DNA of 64,000 nt from Thermoactinomyces intermedius (GTDB lineage Bacteria > Bacillota > Bacilli > Thermoactinomycetales > Thermoactinomycetaceae): NCBI RefSeq assembly GCF_016055025.1, contig NZ_JAECVW010000001.1; one strand, written 5' to 3'. This document shows, piece by piece, positions 16,418-24,735 of the stretch. The number at the start of each line of letters is the position of its first letter. The first letter of the stretch is position 1. The notes under the pieces are model-generated. The model saw only the letters and a program-made list of their open reading frames with translations. It had not been told where the DNA came from and made no database searches. A program made the translations under genes and the position numbers.

Positions 16418-16453
16418 AAAAAAGGCATCTTCGGTTTGCGAAGATGCCTTTTT
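16418..16453. terminator. Bidirectional terminator between permease and flippase genes
   Basis: AAAAAGGCATCTTCG (16419-16433) and CGAAGATGCCTTTTT (16439-16453) are exact complements around a GTTTG loop. The A and T runs at its ends serve both convergent genes. Confidence 0.93.
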
Positions 16454-16460
16454 GTATTTT

Positions 16461-18101
16461 TTATGCAGTGATCCCCGGTTTTTCCGGTCTCAACAGCCCG
16501 GTTTTTTTCAGGAAGGACAAAATCAGATGGCCTTTGGGGAGAAGGCGGATTTCATTTTCGCCGATGGTTCGCGTCATCAATAAGAAAATGCCGTAGATGA
16601 GAATGCCCAAAATCCCCAAAACAACGCTCAGCAAGGCGTTGGATATGCGCGAAATGTGCAATGGATCAATCCATTCGGTTGTCAAGGTATACAAGCCGAT
16701 TAAAAAGATCCCCATCAATCCGCTGCACAGGGCCGGTTTGACAAACTGACGCGTGACATCGACTTGAATGCCGGTTTTTTTGACCACCATCCAAGTGTTT
16801 AAAAAGCAGACGACGATATAGGCCAAAACCATGGAGACGGCGGAGCCGGTAATGCCAAACCACGGCACGAAGACGAAATTTCCGGCCATTTTGCAAACCG
16901 CTCCGATCATCAGATGGCGAACCGGCAATTTGTTGTATCCCATTCCCTGAAGGATGCCGGAACTGGTGACCGCCAGGGTGCTGAAAATGGAGGAGAAAGC
17001 CAGAACGGACAAGGTCAAGGTTCCACTGTCGTTTTGATACATCATGATATTTAACGGCCGGGCTAAAATGACGAGGCTGATGACGGACGGCAAGCTGACA
17101 ATCAAGGTCATCAACCAGGCTTGTTTGACTTTGTGCTCAACCGCTTTCATCTCCTGTTTGGCAATATGAGCGGAGATGGTGGGAATGAGCGCCAACGTCA
17201 ATGAAGAGGAAAAGGTCGAAATCACATTGACAAAAGGTTCCCCGCGTCCGTAAATCCCGAACAGGGTGTTGGACATGCTTTCCGAATATCCCATATTCAT
17301 CAGTAACCTCGGGACCGTGAAGGAATCAATCAAACCGATCAACGGCAGGACCAGCGAGCCGAGTGAGATCGGCAAAGCATAAAGCACGATTTGTTTGGCC
17401 AACCGGCCCAAGGGCTCTTTCGGTTGGGTGTCTGACACCGTGGTGACGGGTTCCTTTTTGAGTTTTTTTACATCCCGGAAGTTATACCAGAGCACGACGG
17501 CCAGTCCGCCCAGCGCCCCGGCAAAAGCTCCGGAAGTGGCTCCGGCGGCGACCAGTTCCTGCGAAAATTGCGCTTCCACCATCCAGTATGTAAGGCCGAT
17601 TACCACACCCACGCGAATGATTTGTTCCACAACCTGTGAAATGCCGGTCGGCATCATTTGTTGGTGTCCTTGGAAATATCCGCGGTAAACCGCCATCACC
17701 GGAACAATCAAAATGGCCAGGGCCAAAACTTTCAAGGAAGATTCGGTCGGCGGGTTGTCAAGCAGCACATGGGATATGAATCGGGCTCCGAAGAATAAAA
17801 TGCAAAAGGCGACCAATCCGGTCAGGCTCAAAATGATGGAAGCCGCTTTAAGAACCCGCCGGGCACCCGGATGATCCCCTTTGGCCAGCCGTTCCGCGAC
17901 AAATTTGGAAACGGTGATCGGGATTCCGGCGGAGGCGATCATGAGCAAGATCGTGTAAAATGGGAAGGATATGCGATAAAGACCAACGGTTTCGTCCCCG
18001 GCAATGTTTTGAAACGGGGCCCAGAACAAAGCACCGATAATTTTGGTGAACAACGTTGCAATGCTTAATATGACGGTTCCTTTGACGAGTTTATTTGCCA
18101 T
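16461..18101 (-). CDS. MOP-superfamily lipid flippase (MurJ/YtgP/SpoVB-like)
   Basis: The 546-residue protein has about 14 hydrophobic segments and the N-terminal pattern of polysaccharide/lipid II flippases (KGTVILSIATLFTKIIGALF, then YRISFPFYTILLMIASAGIP). Its length and pattern fit B. subtilis YtgP (MurJ, about 544) better than SpoVB (about 518). I infer transport of lipid-linked peptidoglycan precursor across the membrane, but SpoVB- or YkvU-like roles in spore cortex synthesis are not excluded. The ATG at 18101 follows AAGGAAG on the minus strand. A promoter-like sequence at 18143-18171 abuts the divergent yicC promoter. Confidence 0.85.
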   Translation of the reverse strand: MANKLVKGTVILSIATLFTKIIGALFWAPFQNIAGDETVGLYRISFPFYTILLMIASAGIPITVSKFVAERLAKGDHPGARRVLKAASIILSLTGLVAFCILFFGARFISHVLLDNPPTESSLKVLALAILIVPVMAVYRGYFQGHQQMMPTGISQVVEQIIRVGVVIGLTYWMVEAQFSQELVAAGATSGAFAGALGGLAVVLWYNFRDVKKLKKEPVTTVSDTQPKEPLGRLAKQIVLYALPISLGSLVLPLIGLIDSFTVPRLLMNMGYSESMSNTLFGIYGRGEPFVNVISTFSSSLTLALIPTISAHIAKQEMKAVEHKVKQAWLMTLIVSLPSVISLVILARPLNIMMYQNDSGTLTLSVLAFSSIFSTLAVTSSGILQGMGYNKLPVRHLMIGAVCKMAGNFVFVPWFGITGSAVSMVLAYIVVCFLNTWMVVKKTGIQVDVTRQFVKPALCSGLMGIFLIGLYTLTTEWIDPLHISRISNALLSVVLGILGILIYGIFLLMTRTIGENEIRLLPKGHLILSFLKKTGLLRPEKPGITA

Positions 18102-18142
18102 TTTCCTTCTTCCTTTAATTTTAAAATTTATATGGATTTATT

Positions 18143-18171
18143 CTATCAGGAATCCGTCCGGAAGCATACAA
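18143..18171 (-). promoter_or_regulatory. Candidate promoter of the flippase gene
   Basis: On the minus strand TTGTAT (18171-18166), a 17-base spacer and TGATAG (18148-18143) lie 41 bases before the start. The -10 box is weak. Confidence 0.45.
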
Positions 18172-18200
18172 TTGATTGGGCAAGAATCGTAAAATAAAAT
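18172..18200 (+). promoter_or_regulatory. Promoter of yicC
   Basis: TTGATT (18172-18177), a 17-base spacer and TAAAAT (18195-18200). Its -35 box begins one base after the divergent flippase -35 box ends. Confidence 0.7.
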
Positions 18201-18287
18201 GAAATTCTGCGCCCATCCTCCGTTTGATTTCACCGTGGCAAGTTCATTATCATTAAGATGAACAATGAGATGGAGAGGGCTGGATAG

Positions 18288-19181
18288 ATGGGTACGATAA
18301 CGAATGCAGTCAGTATGACGGGATATGGACGCGGCGAAATCGAAAGGGACGGAGTCCGGATTGTCACCGAGATTCGCACGATGAACCATCGTTTCCTCGA
18401 TATGGTGATCCGCATGCCAAACGGGTGGATGGTGCTGGAAGATCTGATCCGGAAAAAAGTCCAGCAAGCGATCCGCAGAGGCAGAGCGGATATTTTTGTC
18501 ACCATCGAAGGGATGAAGCCCCCCGAACGAAAAGCGGAAGTGGATTGGAACCTGTTGGAGAGTTTTATTTCTGCCGGCAAAACTTTAAAAGAAAAATGGG
18601 GGATCGCTCCCGGATTGACCATGGCGGATTTGATCAACAAGCCGGAGCTGTGGCTGATTGAGGAAGTGAAGCCGTCGGTGGAGGAGTATGAAGAGTCCGT
18701 ATTGGCTTCGGTGGAGATGGCTTTGACGTCTTTGAAAAAAATGCGGAGACAAGAAGGCATCCATTTGAGCCGGGATCTGATGAAGAGAGTGGACCGCCTG
18801 GATGAATATGTGGGGGAAATGGAAAAACTCGCTCCGGAGGTGAGCCGGCATGTCGGAACCAAATTGCGGAAGCGGCTTGAGGAATGGCTGGGACATTCTG
18901 ACATCGATCCCGACCGGATCTTGACAGAAGCGGCAATTTGGGCGGAAAAAGCGGATATCACCGAAGAGTTGACCCGCTTGAAAAGCCATCTTGACCAATT
19001 CCGGCACACGCTGGAAATCGAAGAGCCGATCGGGAGGAAACTGGATTTTTTGATCCAGGAAATGAACCGGGAAGTCAACACCGTCGGCTCCAAAGCCAAC
19101 TTAAAGGCGATCAGCAAGTATGTCGTTGAATGCAAAAGTGAACTGGAAAAAATGAAAGAACAGGTGCAAAATATTGAGTAA
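18288..19181 (+). CDS. yicC: YicC family protein, endoribonuclease-like (YloC)
   Basis: The 297-residue protein has the normal family length. It carries the N-terminal YicC signature (SMTGYGRGE, then TEIRTMNHRFLD) and the C-terminal DUF1732 block (REVNTVGSKANLKAISKYVVECKSELEKM). E. coli YicC has been described as an endoribonuclease acting on the small RNA RyhB, and the B. subtilis homologue YloC is also reported to cut RNA. The role here is inferred. Compared with most homologues the start carries a few extra residues (MGTITNAV) before SMTGYG. The ATG at 18288 follows GAGAGGG. It leads the conserved run yicC-remA-gmk-rpoZ-coaBC-priA. Confidence 0.93.
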   Translation: MGTITNAVSMTGYGRGEIERDGVRIVTEIRTMNHRFLDMVIRMPNGWMVLEDLIRKKVQQAIRRGRADIFVTIEGMKPPERKAEVDWNLLESFISAGKTLKEKWGIAPGLTMADLINKPELWLIEEVKPSVEEYEESVLASVEMALTSLKKMRRQEGIHLSRDLMKRVDRLDEYVGEMEKLAPEVSRHVGTKLRKRLEEWLGHSDIDPDRILTEAAIWAEKADITEELTRLKSHLDQFRHTLEIEEPIGRKLDFLIQEMNREVNTVGSKANLKAISKYVVECKSELEKMKEQVQNIE

Positions 19182-19185
19182 TACA

Positions 19186-19214
19186 TTGATTATTAAGGGG
19201 AAACGGTCTAAAAT
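19186..19214 (+). promoter_or_regulatory. Promoter of remA
   Basis: TTGATT (19186-19191), a 17-base spacer and TAAAAT (19209-19214), with the same two hexamers and spacing as the yicC promoter. It starts 4 bases after the yicC stop and gives a remA leader of about 75 bases. Confidence 0.7.
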
Positions 19215-19295
19215 AGCGTAGTAGGTAATCAATGGTTTCAGAAATTCAGGCTCTTTCCCAACGAATATTGACCATGGGTGAGGAGGCACTTTGAT

Positions 19296-19562
19296 TTGGG
19301 TATTAAATTAATCAACATTGGATTTGGAAATATTGTATCTGCCAACCGTATTGTCTCGATTGTCAGTCCGGATTCGGCACCGATCAAACGGATCATTCAG
19401 GAAGCGAGGGAACGCGGAGTCCTGATTGATGCAACATACGGACGCCGGACCCGGGCGGTCATCATCACGGACAGCGACCATGTCATTTTATCCGCGGTTC
19501 AGCCGGAAACGGTGGCTCACCGTTTGGCAAACAAAGAGCAACATGAAGAAATTGTGGAGTAG
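19296..19562 (+). CDS. remA: Extracellular matrix/DNA-binding regulator RemA
   Basis: The 88-residue protein matches B. subtilis RemA (YlzA) almost end to end: IKLINIGFGNIVSANRIVSIVSP, then DATYGRRTRAVIITDSDHVILSAVQPETVA. RemA is a ring-forming DNA-binding activator of biofilm matrix and osmoprotection genes in B. subtilis. Outside that species its targets are not known, so the role here is by homology. The start is a TTG at 19296, 8 bases after GAGGAGG and aligned with the family's normal N-terminus; the longer GTG-type reading from 19278 overlaps the site. It precedes gmk by 13 bases. Confidence 0.95.
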   Translation: MGIKLINIGFGNIVSANRIVSIVSPDSAPIKRIIQEARERGVLIDATYGRRTRAVIITDSDHVILSAVQPETVAHRLANKEQHEEIVE

Positions 19563-19575
19563 GAAGGGCTTTGAG

Positions 19576-20184
19576 ATGAAAGCAAATTATGTCAATGAAG
19601 GGCTTTTGGTTGTGATTTCCGGACCTTCCGGTGTCGGGAAAGGAACGGTTTGCAAAGCATTGCGCGAAATGATGCCCGAACTGACGTATTCGATTTCCGC
19701 AACCACCCGTTCCCCCCGTGAAGGCGAAGTGGATGGAGTCAACTATTTTTTCAAGTCCGTCCAAGAGTTTGAAAAAATGATCGAAGAAGATGAGCTGATT
19801 GAATGGGCGCAATATGTGGGAAACTATTATGGCACGCCCCGGCGTTTCGTGGAGGAGATGCTGGCAAAAGGTCAGGATGTCGTTTTGGAAATTGAAGTGC
19901 AAGGCGCCATGCAGGTGAAGGAAAAATATCCGCAAGGCATTTTTATCTTTTTGGTTCCCCCTTCGTTTGAAGAGTTGCGCCAACGGATCATCCACCGGGG
20001 AACCGAAAGCGAATCGGTGTTGAACCTCCGGCTTGAAGCGGCAAGCGATGAATTGAAACAAATCGATCAATACGATTATGTCGTCATCAACGATGAAGTG
20101 GACAAAGCTTGCGAACGAATCCGCGCCATTGTGATGGCGGAACATTGCCGGACGGACCGGTTGAAAATCAGTGAAGACGCGTAG
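19576..20184 (+). CDS. gmk: Guanylate kinase
   Basis: The 202-residue enzyme phosphorylates GMP/dGMP to GDP/dGDP. The P-loop GPSGVGKGT is at about residues 16-24. The GMP-binding block follows with STTRSPREGEVDGVNYFF-type residues (SATTRSPREGEVDGVNYFF here) and then EWAQYVGNYYGTPR. The ATG at 19576 follows AGGAAGGG; a longer upstream reading overlaps remA and lacks a site. In Firmicutes Gmk is a growth-controlling target of (p)ppGpp, which suggests the same here. It lies in the conserved remA-gmk-rpoZ run. Confidence 0.97.
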   Translation: MKANYVNEGLLVVISGPSGVGKGTVCKALREMMPELTYSISATTRSPREGEVDGVNYFFKSVQEFEKMIEEDELIEWAQYVGNYYGTPRRFVEEMLAKGQDVVLEIEVQGAMQVKEKYPQGIFIFLVPPSFEELRQRIIHRGTESESVLNLRLEAASDELKQIDQYDYVVINDEVDKACERIRAIVMAEHCRTDRLKISEDA

Positions 20185-20202
20185 TGGATGGAGGGTTTGA
20201 TC

Positions 20203-20397
20203 ATGTTATATCCATCAATCGATTTATTGATGCAAAAAGCGGACAGCAAATATTCTTTGGTGGTGTTGGCGGCCAAACGTGCCCGGAGCCTGTTGGAAGG
20301 TGAAAGCACGCAACTGGAGCCCAAATCCCAAAAATATGTGGGAATGGCTTTGGAAGAGATTGCAGCGGATATTCTCGTCCCGACATCACGCGAATGA
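20203..20397 (+). CDS. rpoZ: RNA polymerase omega subunit
   Basis: The 64-residue subunit aids assembly of the RNA polymerase beta' subunit. It shows the family pattern PSIDLLMQKADSKYSLV, then KRAR, and ends with KYVGMALEEIAADIL. The ATG at 20203 is preceded by GGAGGG at the right distance and aligns with the B. subtilis N-terminus; a GTG-type start at 20188 would include that site. The stop codon's last base starts a 32-base perfect palindrome, so the gene ends directly in its terminator. Confidence 0.96.
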   Translation: MLYPSIDLLMQKADSKYSLVVLAAKRARSLLEGESTQLEPKSQKYVGMALEEIAADILVPTSRE

Positions 20398-20428
20398 AAA
20401 ATAACAACCTGTACAGGTTGTTATTTTT
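20397..20428. terminator. Palindromic terminator overlapping the rpoZ stop
   Basis: AAAAATAACAACCTGT (20397-20412) and ACAGGTTGTTATTTTT (20413-20428) are perfectly complementary over 16 bases, closing in RNA with a small loop. The T run serves the plus strand; the A run would serve the other. It separates rpoZ from coaBC. Confidence 0.85.
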
Positions 20429-20598
20429 CTATGTGGCACTCATCCTTCAGTTCGGATTCATTTACAGCGGTTGTGGACGGGAGCCTGTGGTGGTGACAGA
20501 GGGCAAAACAGTGCGTTTGGATCCGGTGCACCGTGTCACGCGGTGCCCGGCGTTTGGCCCCGATTGCGAACGGATCGAAGAGGGGAGGAAACATCATC
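20429..20598 (+). other. Leader region upstream of coaBC
   Basis: The 170 bases between the rpoZ terminator and the coaBC start show no good sigma-A promoter pair and no riboswitch I recognise. A reading frame that enters from the terminator (20394) resembles a signal peptide by chance but has no ribosome-binding site. coaBC must nevertheless be expressed, so either a poorly matching promoter or read-through through the palindrome is implied. Confidence 0.4.
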
Positions 20599-21801
20599 GT
20601 GAAGGGAAAACGAATTGGATTGGGCATCACCGGAGGCATTGCAGCTTACAAAGCGGCGACAGTGGCAAGTCAGTTGACCCAGCGCGGAGCGGATGTCCGT
20701 GTCATCATGACCGGGTCAGCGACAAAGTTTATCACTCCTCTCACCCTGCAGGTGTTATCGCGGAACCATGTAACGGTGGACATGTTTGACGAGCACCGGC
20801 CGGAAGTGGTGAATCATATTGATCTGGCGGATCATGCCGATTTGTTTGTGATTGCCCCGGCCACGGCCAATATCATTGCCAAGCTGGCTCACGGGTTGGC
20901 CGATGACATGTTGTCCACCACATTACTTGCGACCCGGGCGCCCGTTGTTTTGGCACCGGCGATGAACGTCAATATGTATGAAAACCAAGCAGTGCAAGAA
21001 AATATCGCGATCCTGAGAAAAAGGGGCTTTTCGTTCATTGAACCGGGTGAAGGACAACTGGCATGCGGTTACGTCGGTAAAGGGCGCATGGCGGAACCGG
21101 AACAAATTGTGGAGTGGGTGGAGCACTTTTTCTCCAACCGCCGACTTTTGGCGGGAAAAAAGGTTTTGATTACGGCCGGCCCCACATTGGAACCGATTGA
21201 TCCGGTCCGCTATATCTCCAACCATTCTTCGGGAAAAATGGGATTCGCCTTGGCGGAAGCGGCCCGTGAGGCAGGAGCGGAAGTGATTTTGGTCACCGGC
21301 CCTGTCTCCTTGAAAACGCCTCCCGGGGTCCAACGGGTGGATGTCCGGCGAACGAGCGAAATGAAAGAAGCTGTCCGGAAGCACTTGCCGGAGGTGGATG
21401 TGATTTTCAAGGCGGCCGCCGTTTCGGATTACCGCCCCAAAGAATTCATGGAACAAAAAATGAAAAAAACCAAAGATGAGATGACGTTAAACCTGGTCAA
21501 AACGGAAGACATCGCCAAATGGGTCGGAGCGCACAAAAAACCGCATCAACTGTTTGTGGGATTTGCCGCCGAAACCGAAAATCTGGAAGCTTATGCAAGT
21601 GACAAATTAAAACGAAAAGGGATGGATTACATTGTGGCCAATAATGTAACCATGCCCGGAGCCGGATTTGGCAGCGACACCAATATTGTCACGGTGTATG
21701 ACCGGCACGGAAAAGTTTTTTCCCTGCCCCGGATGAGTAAATTGGAGGTGGCACGGAAGTTGATGACCTTGGTTGGGGACTGGTTTGCAAATGATTGCTG
21801 A
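20599..21801 (+). CDS. coaBC: Bifunctional phosphopantothenoylcysteine decarboxylase / phosphopantothenate-cysteine ligase
   Basis: The 400-residue protein carries both middle steps of coenzyme A synthesis. The N-terminal flavoprotein (CoaC, about 1-185) shows GITGGIAAYKAATVAS, the ATANI loop and PAMNVNMYENQAVQ. The C-terminal CTP-dependent ligase (CoaB) starts with LITAGPTLEPIDPVRYISN and contains the HSSGKMG and KAAAVSDYRP motifs. The start is GTG at 20599, 11 bases after GGGGAGG; the upstream frame from 20533 lacks a site. It overlaps priA by 11 bases. coaD, the next-but-one enzyme of the pathway, is also in this window (46542-47033). Confidence 0.97.
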   Translation: MKGKRIGLGITGGIAAYKAATVASQLTQRGADVRVIMTGSATKFITPLTLQVLSRNHVTVDMFDEHRPEVVNHIDLADHADLFVIAPATANIIAKLAHGLADDMLSTTLLATRAPVVLAPAMNVNMYENQAVQENIAILRKRGFSFIEPGEGQLACGYVGKGRMAEPEQIVEWVEHFFSNRRLLAGKKVLITAGPTLEPIDPVRYISNHSSGKMGFALAEAAREAGAEVILVTGPVSLKTPPGVQRVDVRRTSEMKEAVRKHLPEVDVIFKAAAVSDYRPKEFMEQKMKKTKDEMTLNLVKTEDIAKWVGAHKKPHQLFVGFAAETENLEAYASDKLKRKGMDYIVANNVTMPGAGFGSDTNIVTVYDRHGKVFSLPRMSKLEVARKLMTLVGDWFANDC

Positions 21802-24238
21802 AGTGATCGTGGATGTGCCGGCTCAGGCCTTGGACCGCCCGTTTGATTATTTGATTCCGGAAGAGCTGGAACCGGACATCCGTGTGGGCAGCCGGGTCCA
21901 TGTTCCTTTCGGGAACCGCAAACTGATCGGATATGTTGTGAAAATCAAAGAGAAGGCGGAAGCCAAGCGGGTGAAACCAATTATTGAGGTGATGGATTTC
22001 ATTCCGCCTCTTACGCCCGAACTGGTTGAACTGGCCGCCATGATGGCGGAAGAATATATGTGTCACACGATTACCGCTTTGCAATCCATGGTGCCGGCGG
22101 TTTTGAAGGGGAAGTACCAAAAAGTGGTTCGCTATGCGGATCCTGCGGACGAGCCGGCCGGCGATCTGTCTCTGATTGATTGCGAACCCTTTTTGACCCG
22201 GTTGAAAGAGAAAGGCGAGTGCACTTGGGATGAGGCGTTATCACTTGGCATGAGTGCCTCCCGTCTGCGGAAACTTGCCGCCGGCGGGCGGATCATTCTG
22301 GAAGAAAGAGTGGGGGACCGGGTGACCCGGAACAAGGTGACCTGGGTGTTTCCCAAAAGCAGGGGAGTGCTGCACCAAGCTTTGGAGGGATTGAGCAAAA
22401 GGGCAACACGCCAGCGGGAAGTGCTCCGGTATTTTCTGAATCAAGAAAGCGGGATTCCGCTTCCCCGGTTGCTCAGTGAGCTTCAAGTATCCCGTTCGAC
22501 GGTGCAAAGCCTTGTCCAAAAAGGAATATTAGTGGAAGAGGAGCGGGAAGAATTCCGGGATCCTTACCGGCATCAACAATTTCAAAAAACCCAGCCGCTT
22601 CCTTTAACCGGTGAGCAGCAGAAGGCTTATAATACCATGATGGAATCCATCCATGACCAAAAGCCCCGTACCATCTTGTTGCAAGGGGTGACCGGAAGTG
22701 GAAAAACCGAAGTTTATCTTCAGGTGATTGCGGAAGTTTTGCGGCGGGGGCGGGAAGCGATTGTGCTGGTTCCGGAGATTTCCCTCACCCCGCAGATGGT
22801 GGAACGGTTCAAAGGCCGCTTCGGAGATCAGGTGGCGGTTTTGCACAGCCGTCTGTCCGGCGGCGAACGGTATGATGAATGGCGAAAAATCCGCCGCGGG
22901 GAAGTGAAAGTGGCCATCGGTGCCCGGTCCGCCATTTTCGCACCGTTTCAACAGCTGGGATTGATCATTATTGATGAAGAACATGAGTCTTCCTATAAAC
23001 AAGAGGAAAATCCCAAATATCACGCGCGGCATGTTGCAGAGTGGCGGATTCAAAAACATGGGGCGACTTTGGTGTTGGGTTCGGCCACGCCGTCGTTGGA
23101 GAGTTACAAACAAGCTTGTGAAGGGCGTTTTCACCGGGTGGAGTTAAAAGAACGGGTTCACGGACGCCCGTTTCCGGAGATGAAAGTGGTGGATATGCGA
23201 AAGGAGCTGGCCGACGGCAACCGGTCGATGTTCAGTGCATGTTTGCGTCAGGAACTGACCCGGTGCCTGGAGCAAAATGAGCAGGCGGTGTTGTTTTTAA
23301 ACCGGCGCGGCTTTTCCACCTTTGTCATGTGCCGGGAATGCGGTGAATCGGTGATGTGTCCCCATTGTGACATTTCGTTGACTTATCACCAGACCAACCG
23401 GACGGTGCGTTGCCATTATTGCGGATATGCGGAGCGTGTGCCGGAAGTCTGTCCGTCATGCGGCAGCAAATATATCCGTCATTTCGGTGTCGGAACGCAA
23501 AAAGTGGAGCAGGAATTGGTCCGCCATTTTCCCGGCATCCGCGTGATCCGGATGGATGTGGACACCACCAGTCGCAAAGGGGCGCACGAACAGCTCTTGA
23601 GTCAATTCGGGAGAAAGCAGGCGGATGTTTTGCTTGGAACCCAGATGATTGCCAAAGGGCTGGATTTTCCGGATGTGACCTTGGTGGGAGTCATTGCGGC
23701 AGATTCGATGCTTCATTTGCCCGATTTCCGCTCGGCGGAACGCACCTTTCAATTATTGACCCAGGTCAGCGGCCGGGCCGGAAGGCATGAGAAGCCGGGA
23801 AAAGTGGTGATCCAAACCTACAGTGCCGATCACTACAGCATCCGGATGGCGGTCAACCGGGAGACGGAACGTTTTTACCGGCAGGAAGCGGAAGTCCGCA
23901 AAAAACATTTTTATCCTCCTTATTGCGGATTGTTTTCTTTTTTGATCAGTCATCCGGACCGGGTGAAAGTGATGCGTGCGGGGCAAGAGCTGGCTTTTCA
24001 CCTCAAAAAGGATTTTCCGTCCGACTGTGAGCTTTTGGGACCGGTACCGGCTCCTATTCCGCGGATCAAAGACCGTTACCGCATGCAAATGTTGATTAAA
24101 TATCCGCCCGGCAGCCCATCCATCCGGTGGTTGAAACACCGGGTACGGGAAATGCTTTATTCGATGGAGGATCCCCAACTGAAAATCAGTTTGGACCGGG
24201 ATGGAATGGAATCATTGATTCCGGTCACTGCTTTATAA
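21791..24238 (+). CDS. priA: Primosomal replication restart helicase PriA
   Basis: The 815-residue 3'-5' DNA helicase reloads the replisome at collapsed forks. Domains in order: the N-terminal 3'-OH-binding domain (AEVIVDVPAQALDRPFDY); a winged-helix region; the helicase core with Walker A GVTGSGKTEVY (about 298) and DEEH (about 395); a zinc-binding insert with four CxxC pairs (CREC, CPHC, CHYC, CPSC, about 513-558); and helicase motifs V-VI (GTQMIAKGLDFPDV, QVSGRAGR). The ATG at 21791 aligns with the family N-terminus; a TTG at 21773 is also in frame. It overlaps coaBC by 11 bases. Confidence 0.97.
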   Translation: MIAEVIVDVPAQALDRPFDYLIPEELEPDIRVGSRVHVPFGNRKLIGYVVKIKEKAEAKRVKPIIEVMDFIPPLTPELVELAAMMAEEYMCHTITALQSMVPAVLKGKYQKVVRYADPADEPAGDLSLIDCEPFLTRLKEKGECTWDEALSLGMSASRLRKLAAGGRIILEERVGDRVTRNKVTWVFPKSRGVLHQALEGLSKRATRQREVLRYFLNQESGIPLPRLLSELQVSRSTVQSLVQKGILVEEEREEFRDPYRHQQFQKTQPLPLTGEQQKAYNTMMESIHDQKPRTILLQGVTGSGKTEVYLQVIAEVLRRGREAIVLVPEISLTPQMVERFKGRFGDQVAVLHSRLSGGERYDEWRKIRRGEVKVAIGARSAIFAPFQQLGLIIIDEEHESSYKQEENPKYHARHVAEWRIQKHGATLVLGSATPSLESYKQACEGRFHRVELKERVHGRPFPEMKVVDMRKELADGNRSMFSACLRQELTRCLEQNEQAVLFLNRRGFSTFVMCRECGESVMCPHCDISLTYHQTNRTVRCHYCGYAERVPEVCPSCGSKYIRHFGVGTQKVEQELVRHFPGIRVIRMDVDTTSRKGAHEQLLSQFGRKQADVLLGTQMIAKGLDFPDVTLVGVIAADSMLHLPDFRSAERTFQLLTQVSGRAGRHEKPGKVVIQTYSADHYSIRMAVNRETERFYRQEAEVRKKHFYPPYCGLFSFLISHPDRVKVMRAGQELAFHLKKDFPSDCELLGPVPAPIPRIKDRYRMQMLIKYPPGSPSIRWLKHRVREMLYSMEDPQLKISLDRDGMESLIPVTAL

Positions 24239-24264
24239 AGAAAAGACAGGAAAGGAGCTTGATG

Positions 24265-24735
24265 ATGGCGATTCGCAACATTGTTCAATACCCGGATCCG
24301 GTCTTGAAGAAAAAAGCCCGTCCGGTTCAGAAATTCAACGCACGGCTTCACAAACTGCTCGATGACATGGCAGAAACCATGTATGATGCAAAAGGTGTCG
24401 GATTGGCGGCCCCGCAAGTCGGGATATTAAAAAGAGTGATTGTGGTTGATGTCGGGGAAGGGTTGATTGAAATCGTCAATCCCGAAATCGTCGAAAAGAA
24501 AGGGGAACAACTCGCCCCGCCGGAAGGGTGCTTGAGCATTCCAAACCTGTTGGGGGAAGTGCGGCGGGCACAATGGGTGAAAGTCACCGGGCAGGACCGG
24601 GACGGAAATCCGCTCGAACTCGAAGCGGAAGGCTATTTGGCCCGGGCCTTGCAACATGAAGTGGATCATTTAAACGGTGTATTGTTTATCGATATTGCTG
24701 ACCGCGTATTCCGTCCGGAGGAGGAATTGGATTGA
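24265..24735 (+). CDS. def: Peptide deformylase
   Basis: The 156-residue metalloenzyme removes the formyl group from nascent proteins. All three family motifs are present: GVGLAAPQVG (about residue 46), EGCLSIP with the metal Cys (about 86) and QHEVDHLNG with two metal His and the catalytic Glu (about 130). The second ATG (24265) is spaced 7 bases from AAAGGAG, the first (24262) only 4, so I prefer 24265. It overlaps fmt by 4 bases, which pairs formylation and deformylation in one translational unit. Confidence 0.97.
   Translation: MAIRNIVQYPDPVLKKKARPVQKFNARLHKLLDDMAETMYDAKGVGLAAPQVGILKRVIVVDVGEGLIEIVNPEIVEKKGEQLAPPEGCLSIPNLLGEVRRAQWVKVTGQDRDGNPLELEAEGYLARALQHEVDHLNGVLFIDIADRVFRPEEELD

Noticed and set aside
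18230..19186. A 318-codon minus-strand frame opposite yicC
   Set aside because: Serine-rich antisense reading of a conserved gene, without start signals; it would also overlap the yicC promoter region.
20394..20789. A 131-codon plus-strand frame after rpoZ with a signal-peptide-like start
   Set aside because: It begins inside the rpoZ terminator palindrome, has no ribosome-binding site, and runs into coaBC in the wrong frame.
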